A DNA stretch of 6,051 nucleotides from an uncultured Akkermansia sp. (lineage in GTDB: Bacteria > Verrucomicrobiota > Verrucomicrobiia > Verrucomicrobiales > Akkermansiaceae), in contig CAJGDB010000102.1 of the NCBI GenBank assembly GCA_904502165.1, positions 1 through 6,051 on the forward strand. Direction: 5' to 3'. This document shows, one piece after another, positions 1-5,936 of this stretch. The translations under genes were made by a program, and so were the position numbers. Numbering within the stretch: the first letter of the stretch is position 1; every line of letters begins with the position of its first letter. The notes under the pieces are model-generated. The model had not been told where the DNA came from. It did no database searches and saw only the letters and a program-made list of their open reading frames with translations.

Positions 1-508
1 CCAGCGCCTTTTCCATTGCAGCTGCATTCAGCACAGTCTTGCCGGTATAGATGGCCAGCAGAGTATCATCTGCCCCCAGCAGCACCGCCACGGGCAGGTT
101 GGTGAATGAACCGGTAGGCAGCAGGGCATCCCGGTCATGCTGATAGGGAGCAGTGCCCTGCTTCTCATCCACCTGACCCAGCAGCACAGGCAGCCGGCGT
201 TTGGCCAGCTTGTTCCACTGAACCGCCAGCTTATCTGCCTGGGGAACCCAGTCCGACCCATGCCAGAGAATGAGCGCCGGGCACCCGGCCGCCTTGGCCT
301 GGGCGCGAGCCTCAGCCGCATCCGGAACAGCCAGCACCCCGCTGGCAGAAGCCGCAGGCGCAGCAGTTGCCGGCGTTTCCTCTGCAACACCGGCCTCCGC
401 AGGCTTGTCTGCCTGCTGGGCATCAAGACCCAGCCAGCCGGGAGCATACACATAAACGCCGCCACCCAGCAGCCCCAGCAACAATATGACTAATAAAAAT
501 GCTTTCAT
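1..508 (-). CDS. Thioredoxin-like membrane-anchored protein lacking CxxC (partial, 3' end outside window)
   Basis: The frame is open from an ATG at 508 to the window edge (169 codons visible). Residues 3-22 form one hydrophobic segment (signal anchor or uncleaved signal), followed by an Ala/Pro/Glu-rich linker (about 29-60). A thioredoxin-like region starts near 61: a strand (PALILW, 77-82), then GSDW (84-87), a helix, a strand (LPVLLGQVD, 106-114), and NLPVAVLL (137-144) where the cis-Pro strand of the fold is expected. In related verrucomicrobial thioredoxin-like proteins GSDW is followed by CxxC; here the positions are Val88-Pro-Gln-Ala91, so disulfide chemistry is not expected. The only visible cysteine is Cys76. 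The gene starts 14 bases after the stop of the transglutaminase-like gene, so the two are probably co-transcribed. No Shine-Dalgarno sequence is visible (ACGAAG precedes ATG). The role is unknown; a scaffold or redox-dead thioredoxin fold is inference. Confidence 0.72.
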   Translation of the reverse strand, partial: MKAFLLVILLLGLLGGGVYVYAPGWLGLDAQQADKPAEAGVAEETPATAAPAASASGVLAVPDAAEARAQAKAAGCPALILWHGSDWVPQADKLAVQWNKLAKRRLPVLLGQVDEKQGTAPYQHDRDALLPTGSFTNLPVAVLLGADDTLLAIYTGKTVLNAAAMEKAL

Positions 509-522
509 CTTCGTATCAGAAA

Positions 523-2280
523 TCAGCGGACAAAGGGAACAAAGTGCGTAATATGAGCAAACTCAGCGTATGGGTTCTCGAACTCCAGTTTAATCCACCG
601 GGCGCGGACTCCGTCCGGAAGCTGCACAGCCCATTCGCGGGGCATCGACTCCACCTCAGCACGCTTGAACCAGGTAGCACCATCCTCACTCGTGTAAACA
701 ACAGCCTTCTTCATGCGCTGCTCATGGCTAGGAGTCTTGCGGACGATACAACCCGCCACAAAGGACATCTCCTTCAACTCCACAATGAACGACGGTCGTT
801 CCTCACGGGCCGTGTGGCACTTGCCACCCTCCGGGGTCATGATTCCGGCATGCAGAGCCGGTGTATCAAAATTCGAGGTAGTGGAAATGCGGAACAAGGT
901 CCCCGGGGCAGGCTGCCCCTGCATCTCACCCATCTTTTCCAGCGCATCGGCCTTGTAATCGGATTTCTCGAGAGCCAGGGCCCCCTGGGTCAGCGCTGCA
1001 AAGGCAGGAGCTGAGCGAGCCTGTTCTGCGGCAATAATGGCCTTGCCGTACGCCTCCAGCATCTGCTTGCTGCGCTCAGCAGAATGAGCCCCTGGCTCTG
1101 CCGGGCTCCCCGCAGCAGACTGCGCGGCACGGGCAAAGGCCTTATTGAAGAGAGCTGCACCTGAATCCGTGGCCACATACGTGTTCACCGCCCATTCAAG
1201 CAACTGCCCGAACATCGCACCATCTCCGCGTTTCATGTGCTCGGTGAACATATCGGTCAGGTATTGCTGGCGGGCAGCATCGCTCGGCAGGGCCTCAGCA
1301 TGCTTCTTCACCAATTCGCTGATGGGGACCGCCCAGCTGCTCGGAGTAACAGCCAGAGCCCGGTGCAGCATGTGGTAGATATTCAAGAGGTGCTTCTCCT
1401 CAATTACCCCCATGTACTGCACCAGATCCTCCATGAACTCCATGGCCGCCACACCATGCCCCTCATACTGCCGGAGCAGGTCCTGGGTCAGATATTCGTA
1501 GCATTCAGCTGCAGGGGCCTTGCGCTTCATCATCTGAGCATGCAGCGCCTTCCGGAACCACGGATGCAGCGGCGAATCCTTCACGGCAGATTTCCAGGCC
1601 TCCTCTGCAGCGGCATCCCTGCCCAGCGCCTCCAGCGCACGCGCACAGAAGCTCTTGCGGTAGGCACGCGCCACCTTCTCATCATCCCCGAAGACAGCCT
1701 CCATCAAATTACTGTGAGTCGGGGCGCTGTTGCCGAAAATATAGTTATGCATGCCGCCATCGGGCCCGCCGAAACCACCCACCCATTTGCCGCGCTCCGG
1801 GCGCACCCCGTAGGCACAATGTCCGGGCTGCCCGCAAGTATAGGCAGGAATACCATGAGCCATGGCCGCCACCGCAGCCAGGTGCGACATCGCACCGCAC
1901 ACCCCGCCATTCCGCAGCGTTGTTTCTGCCAGGCTCACATCGGCATAAGGCAGGTTGAAAGCCCCGCCCTGCACCGAATCACCAAATTTCGAGGTAGCGG
2001 TGTATTCGGTTGCATAAAAGGCCAGGTGATACTTATCCCACGGAAGATTGATAGCACGGGCGGCAAATTCATACGAAGCATCCTCCCAGTCCTGCTGCGG
2101 AATAGCCACCACAAAGCGCAACTCCCAGGGTTTCAGCCGCGGGTAATTCGGGTGCATCAGCCCGCGGGCCTCCTGCCGCTGGAAGAACTGATACCGGCAC
2201 ACCGGATTGAACTGCCCGGGGTGCATACCGGCCAGCGGCGGTTCCGGCCAGGCCTCACCACCCCCCCCAGCAGGAAGCAA
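523..2280 (-). CDS. Transglutaminase-like protein with F5/8 type C domain, 3' part of a frameshifted gene
   Basis: This frame carries most of an exported protein. Its genuine part begins at the G8 run near 2261-2268; the TTG at 2280 is only the first possible codon of the frame. In this frame (585 residues) a transglutaminase-like core is visible: GGVCGAMS with candidate nucleophile Cys128, a helix, PGHCAYG with candidate His154, then WVGGFGG. The third catalytic residue cannot be assigned with certainty. Residues about 200-455 are helical and repeat-like, with many Ala and Leu. Residues about 464-580 resemble an F5/8 type C jelly-roll: a strand PSFIVEL, then VVYTSEDGATW, then ARWIKLEFEN. Such domains often bind glycans or surfaces. 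The fragment has no signal peptide of its own; that lies in the 5' part. With one G fewer in the run, the two parts read through as one protein of about 742 residues. Substrate and reaction are unknown; proteolytic, transamidating or peptidoglycan-related activity are all possible. Confidence 0.8.
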   Translation of the reverse strand: MLPAGGGGEAWPEPPLAGMHPGQFNPVCRYQFFQRQEARGLMHPNYPRLKPWELRFVVAIPQQDWEDASYEFAARAINLPWDKYHLAFYATEYTATSKFGDSVQGGAFNLPYADVSLAETTLRNGGVCGAMSHLAAVAAMAHGIPAYTCGQPGHCAYGVRPERGKWVGGFGGPDGGMHNYIFGNSAPTHSNLMEAVFGDDEKVARAYRKSFCARALEALGRDAAAEEAWKSAVKDSPLHPWFRKALHAQMMKRKAPAAECYEYLTQDLLRQYEGHGVAAMEFMEDLVQYMGVIEEKHLLNIYHMLHRALAVTPSSWAVPISELVKKHAEALPSDAARQQYLTDMFTEHMKRGDGAMFGQLLEWAVNTYVATDSGAALFNKAFARAAQSAAGSPAEPGAHSAERSKQMLEAYGKAIIAAEQARSAPAFAALTQGALALEKSDYKADALEKMGEMQGQPAPGTLFRISTTSNFDTPALHAGIMTPEGGKCHTAREERPSFIVELKEMSFVAGCIVRKTPSHEQRMKKAVVYTSEDGATWFKRAEVESMPREWAVQLPDGVRARWIKLEFENPYAEFAHITHFVPFVR

Positions 2281-2752
2281 GAGCTACCGCCAAGGGCTTG
2301 TTCTTCACCTTGCCGCCTTCTTCCATCCAGATGCGGTAGAGCACATCCATACCCGCGGACTTCTGCGCCGGCACCAGCCCGCAGCCCAGGTAAAGCTCAA
2401 GCCACCCGGCATCACGCGCAAAGCTCGCCAGAAATTCCTTCTTCGTTTCCTCCTCTGCAGCATAGCGCCCCAGCACATCAGCCCCCGTCACCCGCATCCA
2501 CTCATGCAGCATGGCCAGATTCAGGTCGCGCGTGTTCCTGTATTCCACCTTACGGTCCTTCAAGGCCGCCAGCACCGCCGCCTGCGCCGCTGTATAATCG
2601 CCCTTATCCACCGCCCGGCGCACGGCCTCCGGCAGCTTCATATCCCTTGCCTCCACCAGGGGTGGGTTACTTTCACGAACATCTCCGGCCCATGTGGTCG
2701 GAAGAACAGAAAGCCCGCAAGCCAGCAACATGGCACACACAGGTACTTGCAT
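2255..2752 (-). CDS. Exported N-terminal part of the same frameshifted transglutaminase-like gene
   Basis: An ATG at 2752 opens a 165-codon frame that ends at TGA (2255-2257) just after the G8 run. The start is well constrained: an in-frame TGA lies at 2771-2773 and no other start codon comes between. Residues 1-22 look like a signal peptide: a hydrophobic core (about 5-18) and a possible cleavage after TWA (22). There is no Lys or Arg in the n-region, which is unusual. An early LLAC at 9-12 is too close to the N-terminus to be a convincing lipobox. The mature part (23-160) is helical and charged and has no domain I recognise. The end of the frame (ASCWGG) joins smoothly to GEAWPEPP in the other frame if one G is removed, which shows that this is the 5' piece of one broken or phase-variable gene and not a separate small gene. 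No Shine-Dalgarno sequence precedes the ATG. Confidence 0.75.
   Translation of the reverse strand: MQVPVCAMLLACGLSVLPTTWAGDVRESNPPLVEARDMKLPEAVRRAVDKGDYTAAQAAVLAALKDRKVEYRNTRDLNLAMLHEWMRVTGADVLGRYAAEEETKKEFLASFARDAGWLELYLGCGLVPAQKSAGMDVLYRIWMEEGGKVKNKPLAVALASCWGGW
2261..2268 (-). repeat. G8 homopolymer (C8 on plus strand) at the frameshift junction
   Basis: Eight consecutive G residues on the coding strand follow TGCT. In the upstream frame this reads Cys-Trp-Gly-Gly-Trp-stop. With seven Gs it reads Cys-Trp-Gly-Gly-Gly-Glu-Ala-Trp and continues into the 585-residue frame. The tract is therefore one base away from an intact gene. Causes could be slipped-strand mutation (phase variation), a fixed mutation or a homopolymer sequencing error; the sequence alone cannot separate these. 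Confidence 0.9.
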
Positions 2753-2759
2753 AGTAGAA

Positions 2760-2788
2760 AGTATGTTATTTCAGTTCAGCAAAGTCAA
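2760..2788 (-). promoter_or_regulatory. Sigma70-like promoter of the transglutaminase-like gene
   Basis: On the minus strand, TTGACT (2783-2788) is followed by a 17-base spacer and CATACT (2760-2765). An AT-rich TTATTTTAACT (2788-2798) sits immediately upstream, where an UP element would be. The -10 box ends 7 bases before the ATG at 2752, so transcription would start at or next to the start codon, giving a leaderless message. The same words (CTTGACTTT and ATACTTTC) recur in the purC promoter. Confidence 0.55.
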
Positions 2789-2828
2789 GTTAAAATAACA
2801 AGGTTTCCAGCCGAAAACGGATGGACTA

Positions 2829-2857
2829 TTGCCTTTTGCCCCCGATAATGATAGAAT
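2829..2857 (+). promoter_or_regulatory. Sigma70-like promoter of rlpA
   Basis: TTGCCT (2829-2834), a 17-base spacer and TAGAAT (2852-2857, five of six matches to TATAAT). Six bases separate the -10 box from the GTG start at 2864, so the predicted transcription start falls on the start codon itself. The first three bases of the -10 box are also the in-frame TAG that closes the reading frame upstream of GTG. Confidence 0.55.
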
Positions 2858-2863
2858 ACACCT

Positions 2864-3379
2864 GTGCAAGGCTTTTCACCATACCTGCTCATCCTGCTGG
2901 CCGCAGCATGCCTGCTGCCCGGCACGGGCTGCTCATGGCGCAGAAAGGCCGCCCCGCAACCGGCGGCAGACACCCGCCCGGAGCCCAGGCTCAAAAAGAG
3001 CCCGTATACTGTTAATGGCAAGCGGTACAAGCCCATGGGCATGGCCGAGGCCCTCCAGTACCGCGAAGTAGGTGAGGCCTCCATCTACGAAGGAGGCAAC
3101 AGCATCGGCGCCATGGGTGAGCGCCTGCCCTACGGCGGCATGTACGCCGCGCACCGCACCCTGCCCCTGCCCTGCTCTGTGCGTATCACCAGCATATCCA
3201 GCGGCCGCAGCTGCATAGTGCGCGTAAACGACCGCGGGCCTTTCCACCGCCGCCGCATCATCGATGTAAGCCCCTCCGTAGCCCGCAAACTGGGCTTTCT
3301 GAACAGCGGGGTACACCAGGTGGAAGTTGAAGTACTGACCGTGGGCGATGGCCCGAACAAGCGCCAGCGCGCTGAATGA
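2864..3379 (+). CDS. rlpA: Minimal RlpA: septal-ring lytic transglycosylase-like lipoprotein
   Basis: A 171-residue protein starting at GTG. An in-frame TAG at 2852-2854 and the need to keep the signal peptide leave GTG 2864 as the only sensible start. Residues 6-22 are a hydrophobic signal; the lipidated Cys is probably Cys23 (PGTGC-S), with Cys16 (LAAAC) as the alternative. Residues about 45-65 hold the PYTVNGKRYKPM segment typical of RlpA. The double-psi beta-barrel domain spans about 68-158: GEASIYEGG, then GERLPYGG with Glu86, AAHRTLP with His97, and RVNDRGPF with Asp123. These match the conserved acid/His/Asp set of RlpA enzymes, which cleave peptidoglycan glycan strands lacking stem peptides. 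There is no C-terminal SPOR domain, unlike the E. coli and Pseudomonas proteins, so septal targeting must work differently. Cys104 and Cys117 are unusual additions that could form a disulfide. The gene is divergent from the transglutaminase-like gene and convergent with the transporter operon. Confidence 0.9.
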   Translation: MQGFSPYLLILLAAACLLPGTGCSWRRKAAPQPAADTRPEPRLKKSPYTVNGKRYKPMGMAEALQYREVGEASIYEGGNSIGAMGERLPYGGMYAAHRTLPLPCSVRITSISSGRSCIVRVNDRGPFHRRRIIDVSPSVARKLGFLNSGVHQVEVEVLTVGDGPNKRQRAE

Positions 3380-3406
3380 ATATCCCCCCCTTTTTTTCTG
3401 AAAGCA

Positions 3407-3439
3407 GAAACGGCATCCGCTCCCCCCGGATGCCGTTTC
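3407..3439. terminator. Perfect 13-bp hairpin between converging rlpA and ABC transporter genes
   Basis: The arms at 3407-3419 and 3427-3439 (GAAACGGCATCCG and its exact complement) enclose a 7-base loop, CTCCCCC. The hairpin sits 27 bases past the rlpA stop and 31 bases past the ATPase stop, so it can serve both strands. On the minus strand the stem is followed by a weakly T-rich tail (TGCTTTC); on the plus strand no T-tract follows. A C7T7 run (3384-3397) lies before the stem on the rlpA side. Confidence 0.7.
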
Positions 3440-3470
3440 CAGTATAGATAATAGATTGCAGGCTCCCCGG

Positions 3471-4202
3471 TCAGCGCAGGGAGAAGAAATCCCGGATGCG
3501 GGGATTATCGCTGGCCGCAATGACAGAGGGAGGAGCATCCACCACCAGCTTGCCATCTGCCAGGAACACAATGCGGTCTGCCAGCTCCATGGCAAAATCC
3601 GTATCGTGGGAAACCACCAGCATCGTCATCCCATCCTTTGCCAGCTCGCGCATCAGGTTTTCCACTTCACCCACCATTTCGGGGTCAAGGGCAGATGTCG
3701 GCTCATCGAACAGCAGCACCTCGGGATTCATAGCCAGCGCACGCACAATGGCCACGCGCTGCTTCTGCCCGCCGGAAAGCTGCGAGGGATACGCATTCGC
3801 CTTATCCCGCAGACCAATGCGGTGCAACAGCTGCGCGGCCACATTCTCAGCCTCCATGCGGCTCATGAGCCCGCACTTCACCGGGGCCAGAGTAATATTG
3901 TCCAGAATAGTGAGATTGGCAAAGAGGTTGAAATGCTGGAACACCATACCCACCTTGGCGCGGTAATGGTTCAGCCCATCCTCACTGCGGTCCACCGGCT
4001 TGCCATGGAAGAGCACCTCACCGCTCGTGGGAGACTCCAGGAAGTTCATGCAGCGCATCACCGTACTCTTACCGGCACCACTCGGGCCCAGCAGGAACAC
4101 CACTTCACCCTTCTTCACCCCGACGGAAACCTCGTCAATGACGCGATGGTCACCGAACTCCTTGACCAGGTCACGCACCTCTAAAATATTATCAGCGTTC
4201 AT
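3471..4202 (-). CDS. Polar amino acid ABC transporter ATP-binding protein (GlnQ/HisP family)
   Basis: A cytoplasmic ATPase of 243 residues, full length for the family, that powers amino acid import with the fused permease encoded upstream. All nucleotide-binding motifs are intact: Walker A GPSGAGKST (39-47), Q-loop Gln89 in VFQHFNLF, signature LSGGQKQR (142-149), Walker B VLLFDE (162-167), D-loop SALD and the switch His199 in VVSHD. The family usually has VTHE at the last site; the Ser/Asp variant keeps the essential His. The ATG at 4202 lies inside the end of the permease gene (11-base overlap, permease stop at 4192-4194), which points to translational coupling. The permease's final codons supply AAGAAG before the ATG, only a weak ribosome-binding sequence. 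The substrate cannot be read from the ATPase. Glutamine, histidine or another polar amino acid are all possible, so no specific symbol is given. Confidence 0.93.
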   Translation of the reverse strand: MNADNILEVRDLVKEFGDHRVIDEVSVGVKKGEVVFLLGPSGAGKSTVMRCMNFLESPTSGEVLFHGKPVDRSEDGLNHYRAKVGMVFQHFNLFANLTILDNITLAPVKCGLMSRMEAENVAAQLLHRIGLRDKANAYPSQLSGGQKQRVAIVRALAMNPEVLLFDEPTSALDPEMVGEVENLMRELAKDGMTMLVVSHDTDFAMELADRIVFLADGKLVVDAPPSVIAASDNPRIRDFFSLR

Positions 4203-5670
4203 TCTTCTTCAGATGATTTTCAAGTTTCTTGAGCAGCTGGCTCAGGCACACCACCACAACCAGGTAAGTGAGCGCCACCATAATAAGCGGCAGGAAGGCA
4301 TCGTAAGTCTGACTGCGGATGATATCGCCACCCTTGGTGAGGTCCTGCAGGGCAATGTAACCGCACACAGAAGTCTCCTTGAGCAGCACAATGAACTCAT
4401 TACCCAGCGCCGGCAACACATTCTTGAAAGCCTGCGGCAGAATCACCGAGCGCATCGTTGTGCCATAGCTCATCCCAAGACTCCGCCCGGCCTCCATCTG
4501 GCCGCCATCCACCGCCATAATGCCGGAGCGGATAATCTCAGCCACATAAGCACCACTGTTCACACCGAAAGCCACAATGGCCACCAGCACCTTGCTCACA
4601 TCCACCGAGCCGAAAATCACAAAGTAAATAATGAGCAGCTGCACCACCACCGGCGTGCCGCGCACCACAGTCAGGTAAATATGGCACAGGAAATTGAGTA
4701 CCTTGTAGCGCCCGGTCTGGTCGTGAGCACTGCGAACCACCGCCACCAGGAACCCGATGCAGAGCCCCATGAGCACCGCACAGAACGAAATCTCAATCGT
4801 AACAAAGAAACCATTGACCAGGTAACGCCAGCGGTTGTCCTTCACAAAATTCACCTCCACAGAATTCACCATGCGCTGCCACAGTCCCTGGTCCTGCTCC
4901 AGCACCGGCACCGCCAGGGGCTTGCCATCCTTGTCCAGATAACGGGCCCAGATTCTGGCCATGGTGCCATCCTCCTTCATTTCAGCCATGGTCTTGTTGA
5001 ACATAGCCAGAAGCTCCGGCCGGTTCTTGCTGATAGCCATGGCATATTCCTCAGAAGCCAGAGCCCCGGGCAGAATGCAGATGCCGGTATTGCGGGCAAC
5101 ATGCTCCGCCGCCGGGGAACTATCAAGTACCACCGCATCAATCTTACCCGTCACCAGCGAAGCCACCGCCAGCGCACCATCCTGGAAGCGCTCCGGCTCC
5201 TGAATGTTGCTGGTCACATACATATCACCCGTTGTACCATGCTGCACACCAATGCGCTTACCCTTCAAATCTGCAGATGAAGCCACAGCTCCGTTCTCGC
5301 GCACAATGATAACCTGGTCAGCCTTCACATAGCTCGTCGTGAAATCAATCTGCTTGCGGCGGTCTTCTGTCACCGTAATACCAGAAGCCGCCACATCTGC
5401 CTTACCGGTCTGCACCGCTGCAATAACAGAATCAAACGCCATATCCTCAATCACCAGGTCAAGGTTATTGCGTCGGGCAATCTCGCTTACCATATCAGCA
5501 TCAATACCCACAATGCGATCCCCCTGGTAGAACTCATACGGGGGGAAGGTAGCGTTTGTCACCATAATCAGCTTGCTGCGTTCCTCCTGTTTCTCGCCGC
5601 AGGCGGTCAGAAACAGGCCCATGAACGCCAGCAAGACTGCCAGCCATTTTCTATATACTATACCGGGCAT
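4192..5670 (-). CDS. Fused amino acid-binding lipoprotein and ABC permease
   Basis: One 492-residue protein combining the substrate-binding and membrane parts of a polar amino acid importer. The start is placed at ATG 5670, because it gives a clean lipoprotein signal: MPGIVYRK, a hydrophobic core, and lipobox LTAC with Cys24. A TTG at 5700 would add ten residues before this signal. Residues about 33-248 are a type 3 solute-binding domain: TFPPYEF, ASGITVTEDRR with candidate carboxylate-binding Arg104 or Arg105, the GTTGD loop, and Asp183 in VVLDS, placed where the amino group is usually bound. Residues about 275-480 are the permease, with about five hydrophobic helices, the conserved RGTP (337-340), and the coupling loop EAGRSLGMSYGTTMRSVILPQAF that contacts the ATPase. 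Joined binding-protein/permease importers are known (for example GlnP of lactic acid bacteria). It forms an operon with the overlapping ATPase gene. The exact substrate is undetermined. Confidence 0.92.
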   Translation of the reverse strand: MPGIVYRKWLAVLLAFMGLFLTACGEKQEERSKLIMVTNATFPPYEFYQGDRIVGIDADMVSEIARRNNLDLVIEDMAFDSVIAAVQTGKADVAASGITVTEDRRKQIDFTTSYVKADQVIIVRENGAVASSADLKGKRIGVQHGTTGDMYVTSNIQEPERFQDGALAVASLVTGKIDAVVLDSSPAAEHVARNTGICILPGALASEEYAMAISKNRPELLAMFNKTMAEMKEDGTMARIWARYLDKDGKPLAVPVLEQDQGLWQRMVNSVEVNFVKDNRWRYLVNGFFVTIEISFCAVLMGLCIGFLVAVVRSAHDQTGRYKVLNFLCHIYLTVVRGTPVVVQLLIIYFVIFGSVDVSKVLVAIVAFGVNSGAYVAEIIRSGIMAVDGGQMEAGRSLGMSYGTTMRSVILPQAFKNVLPALGNEFIVLLKETSVCGYIALQDLTKGGDIIRSQTYDAFLPLIMVALTYLVVVVCLSQLLKKLENHLKKNER

Positions 5671-5678
5671 GCGCGTGG

Positions 5679-5707
5679 AGATTAGCACAATGCGCCACAA
5701 ATGGAAA
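5679..5707 (-). promoter_or_regulatory. Weak candidate promoter of the amino acid transporter operon
   Basis: On the minus strand, TTTCCA (5702-5707), a 17-base spacer and TAATCT (5679-5684). Matches to the sigma70 consensus are modest (four and three of six). The -10 candidate ends 8 bases before ATG 5670, the same close placement seen at two other genes here, and no Shine-Dalgarno sequence is present. Confidence 0.3.
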
Positions 5708-5823
5708 GGTAAAAAAACAACGAATGCTTATTTTAACTGAGAAGTGTAAAAACAAATGCACCGAAACCCGACCCCATAAAATCCCCGTGTACCCCACCGA
5801 AAAGGGTGGAAAATTCGATAATT
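5708..5823. other. Intergenic spacer between the transporter operon and the purC control region
   Basis: AT-rich, non-coding. It contains an A7 run (5711-5717), the word TTATTTTAACT (5728-5738), which also occurs upstream of the transglutaminase-like gene's -35 box on the other strand, and a small CCACC/GGTGG hairpin with a GAAAAG loop near 5795-5810 that has no terminator-like tail. I see no gene, RNA or clear operator here. Confidence 0.5.
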
Positions 5824-5858
5824 ATCAATAGTCAATCGTCAATCGTCAACAGTCAATT
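5824..5858 (+). repeat. Heptanucleotide tandem repeat, five units
   Basis: Five consecutive 7-base units: ATCAATA, GTCAATC, GTCAATC, GTCAACA, GTCAATT. The core TCAA is kept in all five and GTCAA in the last four. On the minus strand each of those four reads as TTGAC, the core of a -35 box. The array ends 10 bases before the purC -35 element. It lies in non-coding DNA between the divergent transporter operon and purC. Confidence 0.8.
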
Positions 5859-5868
5859 CAGTTCAGGC

Positions 5869-5896
5869 TTGACTTTAGGGAATGTGTGGGTATACT
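5869..5896 (+). promoter_or_regulatory. Sigma70-like promoter of purC
   Basis: TTGACT (5869-5874), a 16-base spacer and TATACT (5891-5896, five of six matches). It shares the extended words CTTGACTTT and ATACTTTC with the transglutaminase-like gene's promoter. The predicted start near 5903 gives a leader of about 34 bases before ATG 5937. That leader can fold a GC stem (5901-5906 with 5923-5928, 16-base loop). No Shine-Dalgarno sequence lies at normal distance; the purine-rich GGGGAGAG (5903-5910) is too far upstream and in the stem. Confidence 0.6.
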
Positions 5897-5936
5897 TTCC
5901 GCGGGGAGAGAAACCGAAAAGCCCCCGCATACAATC

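Noticed and set aside
28..465. Minus-strand 145-codon frame inside the thioredoxin-like gene
   Set aside because: An out-of-phase, Arg/Leu-rich shadow; the frame beginning at ATG 508 has a membrane segment and a recognisable fold instead.
2255..2268. Programmed -1 ribosomal frameshift at the G-run
   Set aside because: The downstream frame is reached by a +1 (or -2) shift, not by -1, so the usual slippery-heptamer mechanism does not fit. Mutation, slippage or sequencing error are simpler.
1237..2754. Long plus-strand open frame of 505 codons
   Set aside because: It lies wholly antisense to the transglutaminase-like gene, has a low-complexity His/Pro/Arg-rich translation typical of a shadow frame, and shows no domain or signal.
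3360..3397. Second terminator made of AGCGC/GCGCT plus the C7T7 run after rlpA
   Set aside because: The 5-bp stem lies inside the end of the coding region and is separated from the T7 run by 17 bases, so it lacks intrinsic terminator geometry.
4000..5280. Plus-strand open frame of 426 codons over the transporter genes, and a similar one at 3456-4184
   Set aside because: Both are antisense to clearly recognisable ABC transporter genes, and their His/Gln-rich translations match nothing recognisable.
5795..5810. CCACC/GGTGG hairpin as a terminator or operator
   Set aside because: Only five base pairs, no T-tract on either strand, and no matching copy elsewhere in the window.
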